Shown here piece after piece: positions 44,601 to 56,771 of a stretch of DNA of 64,000 bases; within the stretch, counting starts at the first letter, position 1, and every line of letters starts with the position of its first letter. This DNA is from Pseudomonas sp. N3-W. Its GTDB lineage: Bacteria; Pseudomonadota; Gammaproteobacteria; Pseudomonadales; Pseudomonadaceae. Made by a program: the position numbers and the translations under genes. The notes under the pieces were generated by a model. The model did not search any database, was not told the origin of the DNA, and saw only the letters and a list, made by a program, of their open reading frames with translations. The stretch is taken from the NCBI RefSeq assembly GCF_024970185.1, contig NZ_CP103965.1, positions 4,545,001 through 4,609,000 of the forward strand, in the 5' to 3' direction.

Positions 44601-47600
44601 TGGCGCTCCAGTCCAGGTACTCGATTGGCGTGCTGCCCGGTTTGTGGATCACTTGCAGCATGTCTTCGCCGACGTTCCAGCAGAACGAGGCGCGCAACGC
44701 TTCGTGACGAGCGATCACCGCCTGCCACGCCTGGGCGAAACGCTCGGGGTCGAGTTCGCTGTTAATGCGGTAGCGATCCTGCATGTAGTACAGGCCGGTG
44801 CCCGGTTCCAGCAAGGTGTGCAGCAGCATGCCTTCCTGCATCGGGGTCAGCGGGTAGACGTCTTCGATGACGGCGGCCGGGACCGGCAGCGCATCGAGTT
44901 GCGGCTGGGTCAGTTTCGCCAGTGGGAAGTCCGACGGCGTCAGGCCGCCCGCGCTGTCTTGCAGGCAATGCTCGATCAGGCTTTGCAGTTCGCCCAGATA
45001 GGCGTCCGCCAGATCAGCAATGGTTTGCCGATCGTGGCGTTCGGCGCTGAAGGTCCAGCGCAGCAGCAATTCACCGCCGTAGACCTGACTGTCGATGCTC
45101 AGCTCGTTGGGCAACGGCGCTTGCGGATCGTGGGCCGCACCGACCGGCTCGTCCAGCGGACGGAACAACGCATCGCTGCCAAAGCTCTGGTCGAACTGGC
45201 CCAGGTAGTTGAACGTGATCGGCGCCACCGGCAACGCGGCCATGGTCTGGCGACTCAGGTCATCGGCCAGGTAACGCAGTACGCCATAGCCCAACCCTTT
45301 GTGCGGCACGGCACGCAGCTGTTCCTTGATCGCCTTGATCGAGGCACCCTGTTCATTTTCTGGCGTCAGCCGCAGCGGATACGCGCTGGTGAACCAGCCG
45401 ACAGTGCGGGTCAGGTCGATCTCGTCGAACAGTGTTTCGCGGCCATGGCCTTCGAGTTGAATCAATGCCGATTCGTGGCCCGTCCAACGGCACACCACCC
45501 GTGCCAATGCAGTCAACAGCAGGTCGTTGACCTGGGTGCGATAGGCGCTGGGCGCTTGTTGCAGCAGTTGCCGCGTGCGCTCGCTGTCAAGGCGCACGCT
45601 GACGGTTTGCGCGTGACAATTCTGCTGCCCGCCTTCAGCACGATCACAGGGCAATTCGACGCTCGGCCCGGCCAGTTGCGCCCGCCACACGTCCAGTTCT
45701 TCGCGCAGGGACTCGCTGCCGGCATAGGCCTGCAAGCGTGCCGCCCAGTCCTTGAACGCGCTGGTTTTGGCCGGCAGTTTCACCGCCTGCCCAGCGTCCA
45801 GTTGGCGATACACGGTTTGCACATCGTCCAGCAACACCCGCCAGGAAACGCCGTCGACCACCAGGTGATGAATGACGATGAACAAGCGTTGTTGCCCGTC
45901 AGGCCCATCCACCAGCAAGGCGCGCATCAATGGCCCCTGCTCCAGATCAAGGCTGCGCTGGGCGTCGGCAAACAATGCCGTGCACTTGTCCATCGATGCC
46001 ACCCGCACTTGCCACAGCACCGCCACATCGGACAGCGCCTGATGCTCGGCTTTCCACACGCCAGCGGCTTGCGTGAAACGCAGTCGCAGGGCGTCGTGCT
46101 GTTCCACCACCGCCAGCAACGCCTGTTCCAGACGATGTGGCTCCAGCGCCACGCCCGGTTCCAGCAGCAACGCCTGGTTCCAGTGCTGACGCTGGGGGAT
46201 GTCGGTGTCGAAGAACCAGTGCTGAATCGGCGTCAGACGCGATTCACCGGTCAACAAACCTTGCTCGGCGCGAACTTGCTCGGTGCGGGTCGCCACGGCG
46301 GCCAGGGTCTGCACGGTCTGATGCTGGAACAGGTCGCGAGGGCTGAAATGAATGCCCTGCTGCCGTGCACGGCTGACCACCTGGATCGACAGAATCGAAT
46401 CGCCGCCCAGCTCGAAGAAGTTGTCGTTGAGACCCACCTGCTCGACGTTCAGCACCTCGCACCAGATGTCGGCCAGGGTCAGTTCCAGCTCATTGCTCGG
46501 TGCCACATACTGCTGGCGGTTCAGCTCCGGGTCCGGTGCCGGTAATGCGCGGCGATCCAGTTTGCCGTTAGCGGTCAGCGGCATGCTGGCCAGCAGGATC
46601 AGGTGAGTGGGCACCATGTAATCCGGCAACTGCGATTTCAGGTGAGCCTTGAGCGATTCGCGCAAAGCCGCCTGGTGCGCTTCGTCCCGTTCAGCGACGT
46701 CCGTCACCAGATAGCCAACCAGTTGCTTGCCGCTCGGTGCGTCGAGCGCCAGCACCACCGCCTCACGGATCGACGCATGCTCCAGCAGGCGGGTTTCAAT
46801 CTCGCCCAGCTCGATGCGGAAACCACGGATTTTCACCTGATGGTCGATCCGCCCCAGGTACTCCACCAGACCATCGGCGCGCTGGCGCACCAGATCGCCG
46901 GTGCGGTACAGACGCCCGCCGTTGCCGGCGAACGGGTCGGCGACAAAACGCTCGGCGGTCATGCCCGGACGCTGGTGATAACCCTGCGCCAGGCCGGCAC
47001 CGCCGACGAACAATTCGCCGGTCGCGCCTTGCGGCACCAACGCCAGGTCGGCGTCAAGAATGTAGGCCACACGCGCACCGATCACGCTGCCGATCGGCAC
47101 ACTGCCAAGGCCCTCTTCCAGCTGCTCGGGAGCCAGGCTGGCCAGTGGCATGACCACGGTTTCGGTCGGGCCGTAGGCGTTGAAGAACAGGCTCGGTTTG
47201 AACGCTGCACGAATCCGCGTCAGGTGTTCACCCGTCAGCGCTTCACCGCCGGTGATGCACATGCGCACCGGCAGGGTTTCGCCCTGGGTCGCCAGCCATT
47301 GTGCCAACTGGCTGCCATAGCTCGGGGTGAAGCCGAGGATATTGATGTTGTGGCGGCGAATCAGCCCACAGATTTCTTCCGCATCCCATTGGCCTTGAGC
47401 GCGCAGTACCACCTGTGCGCCACTGAGCAGAGGCACCAGCAAACGCTCGGTGGCCGCGTCAAAGTTGATCGAATAGAAGTGCAGCTCGCAGTCGTCCGGG
47501 CGCATGCCGAAACGCTCGATCACTGCCTGGCAATGCATGGCGATTTCACCGTGGGACACCACCACGCCTTTCGGTTTGCCGGTGGAGCCAGAGGTGTAGA

Positions 47601-50600
47601 TCAGGTACGCCTGATGCTGAGGCAGGCTGATAAACGGCAGCTCGCTGGCCGGGTAGTCGGCCAGTGCCCCAGCGTCCTCTTCCAGGCACCAGCGCGCCAC
47701 GCTGGACGGCAATTCGCCGAGCGCCTTGAACATCGCCGCATCGCTGAGCAGCAAACCAATGCCGCTGTCTTCGATCATGTAATGCAGACGGTCCAGCGGG
47801 TATTCCGGGTCCAGCGGCACGTAGGCGCCACCGGCCTTGAGAATCGCCAACAGCCCGACGACCATTTCCAGCGAACGCTCAAGCGCCAGGCCAACCCGCA
47901 CCTGCGGGCCGACGCCACGCTCACGCAGCATCCAGGCCAGGCGATTGGCACGGCTATCGAGTTCGGCGTAGCTCAGGGTCTCACCGGCGAAGGTCAGCGC
48001 CGGGGCGTCTTTGCGTGCCAGCGCCTGCTCGCTGAACAGGTGATGAATGCACTGATCCAGACGATGTTCACCCGGCTCGACGCCGAGGCTGTCGAGCAGC
48101 TGTTGTTGTTCGCCAGGCGCCAGCAACGGCAATTCGCCGAGACGCTGCTGCGGATCGGCGAGCAGTGCTTCCAGCAGGTTGCGCCAATGCCCGGCCATGC
48201 GTGCAATGCGCGGCTCGTCGAACAGGTCAGTGCTGTAGGTCAGGCAGCAACCCAGGCGATGATCAAGGTCGGTGACTTCCAGATTGAGGTCAAACTTGGT
48301 CGCCCGCGCATCGTTGGCCAGGTACTCGACCGTCATGCCGGCCAACGTGCGGCTCTGCTGGAATTCCCAGCGCTGCACGTTGCACATCACCTGGAACAGC
48401 GGGTTGTAGGCGGCGCTGCGTGGCGGCTGCAAGGCTTCGACCAGGTGATCGAACGGCAGGTCCTGATGGGACTGTCCTTCGATCACGGTGTGGCGCACTT
48501 GCTCGAACAACTCGCCGACGGACATCTGCCCATCGAGCTGGCAACGCAGCACCTGGGTATTGAGGAACGCACCGATCAGGCCTTCGCTTTCCGGGCGAAT
48601 CCGGTTGGCCACCGGGGCGCCGATGCGCAGGTCGACCTGGCCGCTGTAGCGGTAAAGCAGCACCGCCAGCGCGGCGGTCATGGTCATGAACAGGGTCAGA
48701 CCGTGTTGCGCATTGAAGGCGCGAACCCGTGCCGCAAGGTCATCACTCAGGTCAAAACGGAACAGTTCACCCTGATGGCTTTGGACCGGTGGACGCGGAC
48801 GGTCGCCGGGCAATTCCAGCAACGGATGTTCGCGGCCCAGTTGCGCCGTCCAGTAGTCGAGTTGGCGCTGACGCTCGCCGGATTCGAGCCACTGACGCTG
48901 CCAGACGCTGTAGTCCAGGTACTGCACCGGCAGCGGTTCGAGCGGCGATTCGCGGTCGTCGACAAAGGCCTCGTACAGCGCGCTCAGCTCGCGGGCAAAA
49001 ATATCCATCGCCCAGCCTTCGGTGACGATGTGGTGCAGGGTCAGCACCAGATAGTGTTCCTGAGTGGCGGTCTTGACCAGGCAGGCTCGCAGCAACGGGC
49101 CAGTCTCCAGATCGAATGGCTTGTGCGCTTCGCTGTCCGCCAGTTGCTGCACTTGCTGTTCGCGCAGGTCAGACGCCAATGCCGAGAAGTCCTTCCACTC
49201 CATGCGCATACCGGTCTGTGGGTGAACCTGTTGCTGCGCCACACCATTGACGCTCGGGAACGTGGTGCGCAGGGTTTCGTGGCGCAGGATCAGCGCTTGC
49301 AGCGCCGCCTCGAAACGCGCCACGTCCAGCACCCCGCGCAGGCGCGCCATGCCGCCGACGTTGTAGGCCGGACTGTCCGGCTCCATCTGCCAGAGGAACC
49401 ACATGCGCTGCTGGGAATACGACAACGGCACTGGCTGGCTGCGGTCGACTTTGGCAATCGGCGGCTGCTGGTTGGTGTTGCCGCTGGCCTGGATCAGCCG
49501 CACCTGTTCGGCGAAGGCACCCAGTTCGCTGTGTTCGAACAGCGCACGCAGCGGCAACTCGACGTCGCAAGCCTGGCGAGTGCGGGAAATGATTTGCGTG
49601 GCCAGCAACGAATGGCCGCCGAGGGCGAAAAAGTCGTCGCGCAGGCCGATCCGGTCCAGGCCCAGGACTGCACGCCAGATGCCGGCAATTTGCTGTTCGA
49701 GGTCGGTCACCGGTTCGACGTGTTCACGCACTTGCCACTGGGGTTGCGGCAAGGCACGACGGTCGAGTTTGCCGCTGGGGCTCAAGGGCATTTCGTCCAG
49801 ACGCATGAGTTGCGCCGGGACCATGTATTCCGGCAACTCAGCGGCGAGCGCGGTTTTCAGGCGTGCGGTTTGAGCGTCTTCGGCTTCGCCGCTTTCAGAG
49901 GCGGTGTAATATCCGATCAGCTGCCCACCGGCTGCCGTCTCGCGCACCAATACCACGGCTTGAGCAACGCCACCCTGAGCCAGCAAACGGGCTTCAATTT
50001 CTTCCGGTTCGACACGGAAACCGCGCAGCTTGACCTGCTGATCGAGGCGACCGAGGTACTCGATCACGCCATCGTTCGTCCAGCGCGCACGGTCGCCGGT
50101 GCGATACAGACGAGCGCCCTGCTCGCCCAGCGGATCAACGACAAAACGTTCGGCGGTCAGCGCCGCACGGCCCAGATAACCACGGGCAAGACCCAGGCCG
50201 CTGATGCACAGCTCGCCCGGCACACCGGCCGGCAGCGGATTGAGATCACTGTCGAGTATGCGGCACACCACGTTGCCCAGCGGTCGGCCAATCGGCGAGC
50301 GCTCGCCATCGGCCGTCGTGCAATGCCAGTGAGTGACGTTGATCGCGGTTTCGGTCGGGCCGTAGCGGTTATGCAGTTGCACCGCCGGCAGTTGCTCCAG
50401 CACCCGGTTGCGCAGTTCGGCAGGCAGGGCTTCGCCGCCGGAAAATACCCGGCGCAGGCTGGTGCATTCAGCGCTCAGCGCTTCATCAATGAACAGCGAA
50501 AGCAGCGGCGGCACGAAGTGCAGCGTGGTCACGCCGTACTGTTGAACCAACTGCGCGATGCGGTGCGGATCGCGGTGTTCACCGGGGCCGGCGATCAGCA

Positions 50601-53600
50601 GGCGGGCACCGGTGATCAGCGGCCAGAAGCATTCCCACACCGACACGTCGAAACTGATCGGCGCCTTTTGCATCAGCACATCGCTGTCGTTCAGGCGGTA
50701 GGCGTTTTGCATCCATTGCAGGCGTTCGGCAAGGGCCGCGTGGGTGTTGCCGACGCCTTTGGGCTGACCAGTAGAGCCTGAGGTGTAAATCACGTACGCC
50801 AGGTTGTCGCCGTGCACATGCAGGCCCGGCGCGTGGCTCGGCCAGTTCTCCAGGTGCAGCGCATCCATGGCGATCACGCTGACGCCGTCGCTGGCCGGCA
50901 AACGGTCGAGCAATGCGGTTTGCGTCAGCAGCAGTTCGACGCCGCTGTCGCCGAGCATGTAGGCCAGGCGATCAGCCGGGTAGTCCGGGTCCAGCGGCAC
51001 ATAGGCGCCACCGGCCTTGATGATCGCCAGCAAGCCGATCAGCAACTGCGGCGAACGCTCGGCAGCGATGGCCACGCAGACGTCCGGGCCGACACCTTTG
51101 TCGCGCAGGTAATGCGCCAGGCGATTGGCCTGGGTGTGCAGTTCGGCAAAGTCGAGCTGACCGCCCTCCCACACCAGCGCGGTGCGTTCCGGAGTCAGCC
51201 GCGCCTGTTCGCCAAGCAGTTCCGGCAGCCATCGGCTGGCGGGCGCGCACGGCGCAACGCTCCATTGTGCTTGCTGTTCGTGCTCACAAGGCGTCAGCAG
51301 TTGCAGGTCGCCGACGGCGGTCCGTGGTTGCTCGCAGACGTTGCGCAGCAGGTTGCTGAAATGCTCGGCCAGTCGTTCGATGGTCGCTGCGTCGAACAGT
51401 TCGCTGGCGTAGTCGAACGACAGGCTCAGGCGCCCGTTGCGGTCTTCTTCGCTGTGCAGTTGCAGGTCGAACTTGGCTTCGCGGCTGTGCCACGGCAGTT
51501 CTTCGGCGAGCAGCCCTGGCAACCGGCGCAGCGCACTCAGGTCACGTTGCTGGTGGTTGAACATGACCTGGAACAGGCCCTGCTCCCGTGCCTGCGGGAA
51601 GGCTTCGAGCAGTTGCTCGAATGGCAGGTCCTGATTGGCCTGCGCGCCCAGCGCCGCCTGACGGGTTTGCGCCAACAGTTCGATGAAAGGCAGACGCGAA
51701 TCGACCTCGGCGCGCAGCACTTGGGTGTTGATGAAGAAGCCGATCAGGCCTTGGGTTTCAAGGCGCGGACGGTTGGCGTTCGGCACGCCGATACGGATGT
51801 CGCGCTGACCGCTGTAACGGTGCAGCAAGCTCTGGAACGCCGTGAGCAACAGCATGAACGAGGTGGACTCATGGGCCTGGGCGGTCTGGCGGATGGCCTC
51901 GCTCAGGGTTGCGCCCAAGCGCACGCTATGGCGGGCGGCCTGGTGCGTCTGCAGGGCGGAGCGCGGATGGTCGGTGGCCAGGCTCAGGGTCGGATGGTCC
52001 TCGCCCAGCTGTGCTTGCCAGTACGCCAGTTGTCGCTCGCCCTCGCCTTGCGCCAGCCACTGACGCTGCCAGCTGCCGTAGTCGGCGTATTGCGTGGCCA
52101 ATGCCGGCAGGCTGGCGGTCAGGCCTTGGGAAGCGGCGGCATACAGGCGCGAGAACTCGTCGAGCAACACGTTCAGCGACCAGCCGTCAGCGATGATGTG
52201 GTGCATCGTCACCAGCAGTTGATGTTCCTCGTCATCGAGGCGCACCAGCGTCACCCACAGCAACGGGCCTTTTTCCAGATCGAACTGGGTATGCGCTTCG
52301 TCCTCACGGATCTGCCGGGCACGGGCCTCACGCTCGGCGATGGGCAGGTCGCTGATGTCGATCATTTGTAGGTTGAAGTCAGCCGCCGCATCGACCTGCT
52401 GCAACGCCACGCCATCGCGCTCGAAGAACCGAGTACGCAGGGATTCGTGGCGCTCGACCAGTTGCTGGAAACTGACGCGCAAGGCGTCTTCATCGAGCTC
52501 GCCACGCAGGTGCAAGGCGCCGGGGATGTTGTAGGCGCTGCTGTGCGGGTCCAGTTGCCAGGTGATCCACAGACGGTTTTGCGCCAGTGATTGCGGCAAT
52601 GCTTCGCTGCGCGACAGCGGGGTAATCGCGCCTTGGGCCAGGCCGCCATCCTGTTGCTGGCGAGCGATGGCAGCGGCGAATGCGCTGAGGGTCGGGGCTT
52701 CGAACAGCAGACGCAGGTTCAGCTCCAGACCGAGCTCTTCGCGCAGCCGTGCAACCACTTGAGTGGCGGCGATGGAGTTACCGCCGAGGAGGAAGAAGTG
52801 GTCGTCGCCGTTGACGTGTTTGACGTCGAGTTGCTCGCACCAGATTGGCGCGATCATGTTTTCAAGGTCGGAACCGGACCCGGATTTTTCCGCCTGCTCG
52901 GTGGTCGCCGACGGGAACAGCGCATAGCTGTCGAGGCTGCCGTCCGCCAGGCGGTTGCGGCACGCCGAGCGTTGCAGTTTGCCGCTCGATGTCTTGGGTA
53001 ACGCACCCGGATTGAGCAGCACCACCACGGCCGGCGCTTCCTGACAGGCCTCGGCCACGGCCTGGCGAATGGCTTTGATCAGCGCCTCGGGCGGCAGGAT
53101 TTTTTGCACGCTGCGGCTGATTTCGGCGGCGATACCGATGCCTTCCTGACCATCGATGTTGACCGCAAACGCGGCAACGCGACCTTTGCGCACCACCTCA
53201 ACTTCGCGCTCGACAGTCTGCTCGATGTCCTGCGGATAAAGGTTGTGACCGCGCACGATCAGCATGTCTTTCAGGCGCCCGGTGATGAACAGTTCGCCGT
53301 CACGCATAAAACCCAGGTCGCCGGTGCGCAACCAGGTGCGACCGTCATGTTGCACGAACGCCTTGGCGCTGGCCTCGGGGTTGCGCCAATAGCCGTGAGC
53401 GATGCTCGGGCCAGTGGCCCAGAGTTCCCCGACCACATTGTCCGCCAGCGGCGTAAGGCTGTTCGGCTCGACGATCAGAATCGCATGATCCGGCTGGCTG
53501 ACGCCGCAACTCATGATCGCGCTGCCCTCGCCCGCTTCGGCACGATTTTGTGCCAACGCCTGATCATCCACCCGCAAGTTGCCAATCCCCTGGCCGCGAG

Positions 53601-54606
53601 GCGTGCCGGCGACGAACAGCGTGGCTTCCGCCAGACCATAGGACGCCATGAAGCTGTCCGGGGTAAAACCGCAGACGGCGAATTTCTCGGCAAAGCGCTC
53701 CAGCGTGTCGAGACGAATCGGCTCGGAGCCGGAATAGGCCACGCGCCAGCCGCTCAGGTCGAGACGCTCAAGCGCCGACTCGCTGACCCGTTCGCTGCAC
53801 AAGCGATAGGCAAAATCCGGCCCGCCGCTGATGGTGCCGCCGTATTCGCTGATCGCTTCCAGCCAGCGCAGGGGCCGGCCAAGGAAGTACGCCGGCGACA
53901 TCAACACGCACGGTACACCGCTGAAAATCGGCTGCAACAGCCCGCCGATCAACCCCATGTCGTGGTACAGCGGCAACCAGCTGACGATCACGTCGTCGGG
54001 GTTCAGATCAATGCCGAAACCGCGGCGGATCAGCAGTTCGTTGGCCACCAGATTGCCGTGGCTGACCTGCACGCCTTTAGGCAATGCGGTGGAACCGGAG
54101 GTGTATTGCAAAAACGCGATGTGGTCGGCTTCCAGCGGCGGCGCCACCCATTGTTGCGCCAGGTTATTGCCAAGGGTATCGACGCACAGCAACGGTGGCG
54201 CGCCTTCGATTTGCTGCAAGGCATCGCGCTGGTCGGCGCTGGTCAGCAGCAGGGCTGGCTCGGCGTCGCTGATGATCGACAGCAGGCGTTCCTGATGGTG
54301 ACGGCGCGTGGACTCAGGCGGATAAGCCGGCACCGCAATCACGCCGGCATACAGGCAACCAAAAAACGCCGCGACGTAGTCCGGGCCGCTGGGAAACAGC
54401 AGGACTGCACGATCGCCGAACAAGGCCCGGGCCTGCAAGGCACCGGCAATGGTTCGCGCACGCTGGTCCAGCTCACGATAGCTGAGCACCACCGTCTGGT
54501 CCGCGGTGTCAGCGAGAAAACGCAAGGCGACCCGATCCGGCGTCAGGGCCGCACGGCGCTGGAGGGCTTGGACCAGTGTGCTTGGGAGTTCGAACGCGTC
54601 GGTCAT
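41623..54606 (-). CDS. pvdL: Pyoverdine chromophore NRPS PvdL
   Basis: A 4327-residue synthetase (P. aeruginosa PvdL is of similar size). Order from landmarks: acyl-AMP ligase ([11 protein letters not shown] near 173), carrier 1 (GGNSIAATQ near 607), C1 (HHIIADGW near 804), A1 ([11 protein letters not shown] near 1278), carrier 2 (near 1664), C2 (HHIVTEGW near 1860, Glu for the usual Asp), A2 (near 2339), carrier 3 (GGDSILS near 2734), epimerase ([10 protein letters not shown] near 2916), C3 (HHILIDAW near 3386), A3 (near 3872), carrier 4 (near 4262). This fits fatty acid, L-Glu, D-Tyr, L-Dab. There is no terminal thioesterase, so the chain passes to the next NRPS, which lies outside. ATG 54606 follows AGGCAGGA. 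Confidence 0.97.
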   Translation of the reverse strand: MTDAFELPSTLVQALQRRAALTPDRVALRFLADTADQTVVLSYRELDQRARTIAGALQARALFGDRAVLLFPSGPDYVAAFFGCLYAGVIAVPAYPPESTRRHHQERLLSIISDAEPALLLTSADQRDALQQIEGAPPLLCVDTLGNNLAQQWVAPPLEADHIAFLQYTSGSTALPKGVQVSHGNLVANELLIRRGFGIDLNPDDVIVSWLPLYHDMGLIGGLLQPIFSGVPCVLMSPAYFLGRPLRWLEAISEYGGTISGGPDFAYRLCSERVSESALERLDLSGWRVAYSGSEPIRLDTLERFAEKFAVCGFTPDSFMASYGLAEATLFVAGTPRGQGIGNLRVDDQALAQNRAEAGEGSAIMSCGVSQPDHAILIVEPNSLTPLADNVVGELWATGPSIAHGYWRNPEASAKAFVQHDGRTWLRTGDLGFMRDGELFITGRLKDMLIVRGHNLYPQDIEQTVEREVEVVRKGRVAAFAVNIDGQEGIGIAAEISRSVQKILPPEALIKAIRQAVAEACQEAPAVVVLLNPGALPKTSSGKLQRSACRNRLADGSLDSYALFPSATTEQAEKSGSGSDLENMIAPIWCEQLDVKHVNGDDHFFLLGGNSIAATQVVARLREELGLELNLRLLFEAPTLSAFAAAIARQQQDGGLAQGAITPLSRSEALPQSLAQNRLWITWQLDPHSSAYNIPGALHLRGELDEDALRVSFQQLVERHESLRTRFFERDGVALQQVDAAADFNLQMIDISDLPIAEREARARQIREDEAHTQFDLEKGPLLWVTLVRLDDEEHQLLVTMHHIIADGWSLNVLLDEFSRLYAAASQGLTASLPALATQYADYGSWQRQWLAQGEGERQLAYWQAQLGEDHPTLSLATDHPRSALQTHQAARHSVRLGATLSEAIRQTAQAHESTSFMLLLTAFQSLLHRYSGQRDIRIGVPNANRPRLETQGLIGFFINTQVLRAEVDSRLPFIELLAQTRQAALGAQANQDLPFEQLLEAFPQAREQGLFQVMFNHQQRDLSALRRLPGLLAEELPWHSREAKFDLQLHSEEDRNGRLSLSFDYASELFDAATIERLAEHFSNLLRNVCEQPRTAVGDLQLLTPCEHEQQAQWSVAPCAPASRWLPELLGEQARLTPERTALVWEGGQLDFAELHTQANRLAHYLRDKGVGPDVCVAIAAERSPQLLIGLLAIIKAGGAYVPLDPDYPADRLAYMLGDSGVELLLTQTALLDRLPASDGVSVIAMDALHLENWPSHAPGLHVHGDNLAYVIYTSGSTGQPKGVGNTHAALAERLQWMQNAYRLNDSDVLMQKAPISFDVSVWECFWPLITGARLLIAGPGEHRDPHRIAQLVQQYGVTTLHFVPPLLSLFIDEALSAECTSLRRVFSGGEALPAELRNRVLEQLPAVQLHNRYGPTETAINVTHWHCTTADGERSPIGRPLGNVVCRILDSDLNPLPAGVPGELCISGLGLARGYLGRAALTAERFVVDPLGEQGARLYRTGDRARWTNDGVIEYLGRLDQQVKLRGFRVEPEEIEARLLAQGGVAQAVVLVRETAAGGQLIGYYTASESGEAEDAQTARLKTALAAELPEYMVPAQLMRLDEMPLSPSGKLDRRALPQPQWQVREHVEPVTDLEQQIAGIWRAVLGLDRIGLRDDFFALGGHSLLATQIISRTRQACDVELPLRALFEHSELGAFAEQVRLIQASGNTNQQPPIAKVDRSQPVPLSYSQQRMWFLWQMEPDSPAYNVGGMARLRGVLDVARFEAALQALILRHETLRTTFPSVNGVAQQQVHPQTGMRMEWKDFSALASDLREQQVQQLADSEAHKPFDLETGPLLRACLVKTATQEHYLVLTLHHIVTEGWAMDIFARELSALYEAFVDDRESPLEPLPVQYLDYSVWQRQWLESGERQRQLDYWTAQLGREHPLLELPGDRPRPPVQSHQGELFRFDLSDDLAARVRAFNAQHGLTLFMTMTAALAVLLYRYSGQVDLRIGAPVANRIRPESEGLIGAFLNTQVLRCQLDGQMSVGELFEQVRHTVIEGQSHQDLPFDHLVEALQPPRSAAYNPLFQVMCNVQRWEFQQSRTLAGMTVEYLANDARATKFDLNLEVTDLDHRLGCCLTYSTDLFDEPRIARMAGHWRNLLEALLADPQQRLGELPLLAPGEQQQLLDSLGVEPGEHRLDQCIHHLFSEQALARKDAPALTFAGETLSYAELDSRANRLAWMLRERGVGPQVRVGLALERSLEMVVGLLAILKAGGAYVPLDPEYPLDRLHYMIEDSGIGLLLSDAAMFKALGELPSSVARWCLEEDAGALADYPASELPFISLPQHQAYLIYTSGSTGKPKGVVVSHGEIAMHCQAVIERFGMRPDDCELHFYSINFDAATERLLVPLLSGAQVVLRAQGQWDAEEICGLIRRHNINILGFTPSYGSQLAQWLATQGETLPVRMCITGGEALTGEHLTRIRAAFKPSLFFNAYGPTETVVMPLASLAPEQLEEGLGSVPIGSVIGARVAYILDADLALVPQGATGELFVGGAGLAQGYHQRPGMTAERFVADPFAGNGGRLYRTGDLVRQRADGLVEYLGRIDHQVKIRGFRIELGEIETRLLEHASIREAVVLALDAPSGKQLVGYLVTDVAERDEAHQAALRESLKAHLKSQLPDYMVPTHLILLASMPLTANGKLDRRALPAPDPELNRQQYVAPSNELELTLADIWCEVLNVEQVGLNDNFFELGGDSILSIQVVSRARQQGIHFSPRDLFQHQTVQTLAAVATRTEQVRAEQGLLTGESRLTPIQHWFFDTDIPQRQHWNQALLLEPGVALEPHRLEQALLAVVEQHDALRLRFTQAAGVWKAEHQALSDVAVLWQVRVASMDKCTALFADAQRSLDLEQGPLMRALLVDGPDGQQRLFIVIHHLVVDGVSWRVLLDDVQTVYRQLDAGQAVKLPAKTSAFKDWAARLQAYAGSESLREELDVWRAQLAGPSVELPCDRAEGGQQNCHAQTVSVRLDSERTRQLLQQAPSAYRTQVNDLLLTALARVVCRWTGHESALIQLEGHGRETLFDEIDLTRTVGWFTSAYPLRLTPENEQGASIKAIKEQLRAVPHKGLGYGVLRYLADDLSRQTMAALPVAPITFNYLGQFDQSFGSDALFRPLDEPVGAAHDPQAPLPNELSIDSQVYGGELLLRWTFSAERHDRQTIADLADAYLGELQSLIEHCLQDSAGGLTPSDFPLAKLTQPQLDALPVPAAVIEDVYPLTPMQEGMLLHTLLEPGTGLYYMQDRYRINSELDPERFAQAWQAVIARHEALRASFCWNVGEDMLQVIHKPGSTPIEYLDWSAIADAEQEPKLQALLKSERDAGFDLLNQAPFHLRLIKVGAARYWFMMSNHHILIDAWCRSLLMNDFFEIYMALGEGREPQLAVPPRYRDYIGWLQRQSLAEARQWWKTNLQGFERTTPIPSDRPFLREHAGDSGGMIVGDRYTRLDARDGAQLRELAQAHQLTINTFAQAAWALVLRRLSGDRDVLFGVTVAGRPVEMPEMQRTVGLFINSIALRVKMPEDDQRCSVRQWLSGLLDSNMQLREYEYLPLVTIQENSELPKGQPLFDSLFVFENAPVEVSVLDRAQSLNATSDSGRTHTNFPLTAVCYPGDDLGLHLSYDQRYFDESTVERMLGEFKRLLLALVEGFHGDMADLPLLGAEEQDFLIHGCNQSEHDYPLEQSYVELFEAQVAAYPQRIAASCLDRLHSYVELNQRSNRLGHALIAAGVGLDQPVALLAERNLDLLGMIIGSFKAGAGYLPLDPGLPSQRLSRIIDLSRTPLLVCTQACREQALALLDEFACVNRPKLLVWEDVQTSDASVQNPGIYSAPDNLAYVIYTSGSTGLPKGVMVEQRGMLNNQLSKVPYLNLGAGDVIAQTASQSFDISVWQFLAAPLFGARVDIVPNTIAHDPQGLLAHVQAQGITVLESVPSLIQGMLAQDRMSLDGLRWMLPTGEAMPPELAHQWLLRYPDIGLVNAYGPAECSDDVAFFRVDMASTRGSYLPIGTPTDNNRLYLLDGALELVPLGAVGELCVAGTGVGRGYVSDPLRTAPVFVPNPFGAPGERLYRTGDLARRRTDGVLEYVGRVDHQVKIRGYRIELGEIEARLHEQPEVRDGAVGVQEGVNGKHLVGYLVAADSSLNPTERLDRIKQRLRAELPEYMVPLHWLWLDKLPLNANGKLDRKALPALEIGQLQSQDYLAPRTGLEQTLADIWAEVLKVEQVGVRDNFFELGGHSLLATQIASRVQKALQRNVPLRAMFECSTVEELAQYIDGLAASDITEEKVDRLNDLMAELEGL

Positions 54607-54762
54607 GAGTTTTCCTGCCTGAATTCGGCTTGCAAGTTGGAATCGGTTTTCGTGCGTCATGCCCGGCTGACGGGCTCGCAGGACGCGGTCTTCACCGACC
54701 GCGCAAGGCTTGGGAATGCTGGTTTGGCACGGATGCGTGTCCGCAACCATTCACCAATGAGA

Positions 54763-54786
54763 ACGGATGACGTCTTGAAATAATTA
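54763..54786 (-). promoter_or_regulatory. Iron-starvation (PvdS) box of pvdL
   Basis: The minus strand reads GACTAATT (TAATT at 54786-54782), a 16-nt spacer and CGT (54765-54763), one mismatch from TAAAT-N16-CGT. It is about 157 nt upstream of the pvdL start, leaving a leader of roughly 150 nt. It lies in the pvdL/pvdS divergent region. Confidence 0.8.
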
Positions 54787-54878
54787 GTCGGCAGGCTGCA
54801 AGCCGGCGGGGGATGGGTGCGTCAGTGCGTCGCAGTTCACAGTACGCACTTTTTTAAAGCATTAATTCTCCTTCTCAA

Positions 54879-54907
54879 TTGACAATCATTATCATTCAAC
54901 ATAATTT
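54879..54907 (+). promoter_or_regulatory. Fur-regulated sigma70 promoter of pvdS
   Basis: TTGACA (54879-54884), a 17-bp spacer and TAATTT (54902-54907) form a good sigma70 promoter. GACAATCATTATCATTCAA (54881-54899) matches the 19-bp Fur-box consensus at 13 positions and covers the -35 and spacer, so Fe-Fur should block it. It lies about 70 nt before the pvdS ATG. Confidence 0.85.
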
Positions 54908-54978
54908 GTCGCTCGATGTGTAGGACGGCTCCTGATTTCTTGTCGTCCCACGCCCCTATTTGCAGCAAGGTGATTTCC

Positions 54979-55527
54979 ATGACGGAACAAGTATCCACAA
55001 GCAGGTGCGATTCACCGCTACTTCAGGCTTTTGTCGACAACCGACTGATTCTGGTCAAGATTGCAGCCCGCATTACCGGTTGCCGGTCGCGCGCCGAAGA
55101 CGTGGTGCAGGATGCGTTCTTCCGGCTACAGTCAGCGCCGCAGATCACCTCCTCGATCAAGGCGCAGCTGAGTTACCTGTTCCAGATCGTGCGTAACCTG
55201 GCGATTGATCACTATCGCAAGCAGGCGCTGGAGCAGAAATATTCAGGGCCTGAAGAGGAAGGTCTGAACGTGGTCATTCAAGGCGCATCGCCCGAAACCT
55301 CGCACATCAATTTCTCGACCCTGGAACACATCGCCGACGCGCTGACCGAGTTGCCGAGTCGTACGCGTTATGCCTTCGAGATGTACCGCCTGCACGGCGT
55401 GCCGCAAAAAGACATCGCCAAGGAGCTCGGCGTCTCGCCGACACTGGTGAACTTCATGATTCGCGATGCGCTGGTGCACTGCCGCAAGGTGTCGGGGAGT
55501 CGGGCGGATACCTTTGCCCGACGCTAG
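54979..55527 (+). CDS. pvdS: Extracytoplasmic-function sigma factor PvdS
   Basis: A 182-residue iron-starvation sigma factor. Region 2 is visible as AARITGCRSRAEDVVQDAFFRLQ followed by YLFQIVRNLAIDHYRKQA. Region 4 reads LTELPSRTRYAFEMYRLHGVPQKDIAKELGVSPTLVNFMIRDALVHCRK and includes the -35-binding helix-turn-helix. It directs RNA polymerase to iron-starvation boxes such as those at 32378, 54763 and 56737. ATG 54979 has an AAGGTGA ribosome site; the upstream in-frame extension is not supported. It is divergent from pvdL. Confidence 0.96.
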   Translation: MTEQVSTSRCDSPLLQAFVDNRLILVKIAARITGCRSRAEDVVQDAFFRLQSAPQITSSIKAQLSYLFQIVRNLAIDHYRKQALEQKYSGPEEEGLNVVIQGASPETSHINFSTLEHIADALTELPSRTRYAFEMYRLHGVPQKDIAKELGVSPTLVNFMIRDALVHCRKVSGSRADTFARR

Positions 55528-55550
55528 GATCCGGAATCTCATCGCCCCCA

Positions 55551-55643
55551 TTCGCGAGCAGGCTCGCTCCCACAGGAGATCTTCTGCGAACACTTTATTT
55601 GTGGGTCACAGAGATCAAATGTGGGAGCGAGCCTGCTCGCGAA
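55551..55643. repeat. REP doublet
   Basis: Inverted REPs TTCGCGAGCAGGCTCGCTCC and GGGAGCGAGCCTGCTCGCGA lie between the convergent pvdS and acetyltransferase genes. Confidence 0.88.
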
Positions 55644-55682
55644 AGCAGGCTCAAGATCAATACAGATCTTGAGCCCTGAGCA

Positions 55683-56696
55683 TCACGCCAACGAACACCG
55701 ATCAAAAAACCGCTCACGCCCCAGCATCATCAGCGCCGCGCGCTTGTGCGGGAAGTCGAACTCTTTCTCGCAGTGAAAACACTGGTTGTGCATGTACCCG
55801 ATCATCTTCGCGTTGTCGGCACGCGGCTCGGCGACCACTCGTTGGGTGCGCGGATCATCGAGAAACAGGTAATGCACCAGCGCCGATAACCAGCTCGCCA
55901 CCTTGTGCGGGCCGCGATGATTTTCTTCACCCACCAGCATGTGGATACCACGGTCGTAATCATCGGTGTCGTAGAACGGCGCAATGCGGTCTTCCTTGGC
56001 CCAATAGGCCTCGAAATAGGCGAACGGCTGGTCATCGAAACAGCCGATCAGCGTCAACGTATGCGGATCGGCGTCGAGTTTGCTCAGGTACTCGCGATGT
56101 TGCTCGAGGCTGCCCTCCTCCTGCCAGAAACTCGCCACCCGCGGGTTGTTCTGCCAGCGGTTGAAGCGCACCAGATCGTTGTCGATTTCCAGGGTTCGCA
56201 AGGACACCCAGGCACCGAGTCGCGCATCGAAACGCCGATAGACTTCGCCGCGTGGCTTGACCGGGCGCAGCGGGTGGCGCTTGCCACCGCTGATCACCCT
56301 CTGCTGCGGGTAACTGGCGGTGATCGACGTCCCCAGCCACGGCTGCGGCAACTGCCAGAACAGCGTGCGCTCGCAGCGATACTGGCCAACGATATCGGTC
56401 GCCACCAGCAAACCGCTGAGCAAGGCTTCGGTAGGGGGTTCGTCCAGGCACCAGACCAGACGCTGGCACGCAGGATCGCGGGCAAACAGCCAATAACAGG
56501 CCGCCCAGAACGCCTGGCCGGCTGGCCGGCTGAAGCGTTCCTCGACCTGCAACTGCAACTCGGGCTCACGCTTCAGGCGCAACGTGATCAGCGGTTGCCC
56601 TTCAAGGCTGAGGCTCAGGCGGGTTTGGGTTTCATCAGCGCCAAGCACGCTGCCTGACGGCAAGGCCAGGGTAGACAGGTCATTCAGATTGGACAT
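55683..56696 (-). CDS. pvdYII: IucB/AlcB-type siderophore acetyltransferase (PvdYII-like)
   Basis: A 337-residue GNAT-like protein whose C-terminal half (about 160-330) has the siderophore acyltransferase pattern: FNRWQNNPRVASFWQEEGSLEQHREYL, PFAYFEAYWAKEDRIAPFY, RGIHMLVGEENHRGPHKVASWLSAL and EPRADNAKMIGYM. Relatives acetylate N6-hydroxylysine in aerobactin-type siderophores. PvdYII in some P. aeruginosa strains acetylates N5-hydroxyornithine. A perfect PvdS box upstream makes a pyoverdine role very likely. No pvdA or pvdF lies in the window, so acetyl- versus other acyl-hydroxyornithine remains an inference. Confidence 0.82.
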   Translation of the reverse strand: MSNLNDLSTLALPSGSVLGADETQTRLSLSLEGQPLITLRLKREPELQLQVEERFSRPAGQAFWAACYWLFARDPACQRLVWCLDEPPTEALLSGLLVATDIVGQYRCERTLFWQLPQPWLGTSITASYPQQRVISGGKRHPLRPVKPRGEVYRRFDARLGAWVSLRTLEIDNDLVRFNRWQNNPRVASFWQEEGSLEQHREYLSKLDADPHTLTLIGCFDDQPFAYFEAYWAKEDRIAPFYDTDDYDRGIHMLVGEENHRGPHKVASWLSALVHYLFLDDPRTQRVVAEPRADNAKMIGYMHNQCFHCEKEFDFPHKRAALMMLGRERFFDRCSLA

Positions 56697-56736
56697 GGGT
56701 CGGGCTCACGGTAATCGTCGACAGTTCAACGAAGTG

Positions 56737-56760
56737 ACGTGAGCCAAGAGGGGAAATTTA
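56737..56760 (-). promoter_or_regulatory. Iron-starvation (PvdS) box of the acetyltransferase gene
   Basis: The minus strand reads TAAAT (56760-56756), 16 nt, then CGT (56739-56737), a perfect consensus match. It sits 41 nt before the acetyltransferase start and 12 nt past the stop of the upstream gene. Confidence 0.88.
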
Positions 56761-56771
56761 AGCGAGGCCGC

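Noticed and set aside
42133..54783. Very long open frames on the plus strand opposite pvdL (for example 46603-50781, 43999-46545, 53104-54783)
   Set aside because: They are antisense to a well-recognised NRPS in high-GC DNA, lack family motifs, and their length follows from codon bias on the coding strand.
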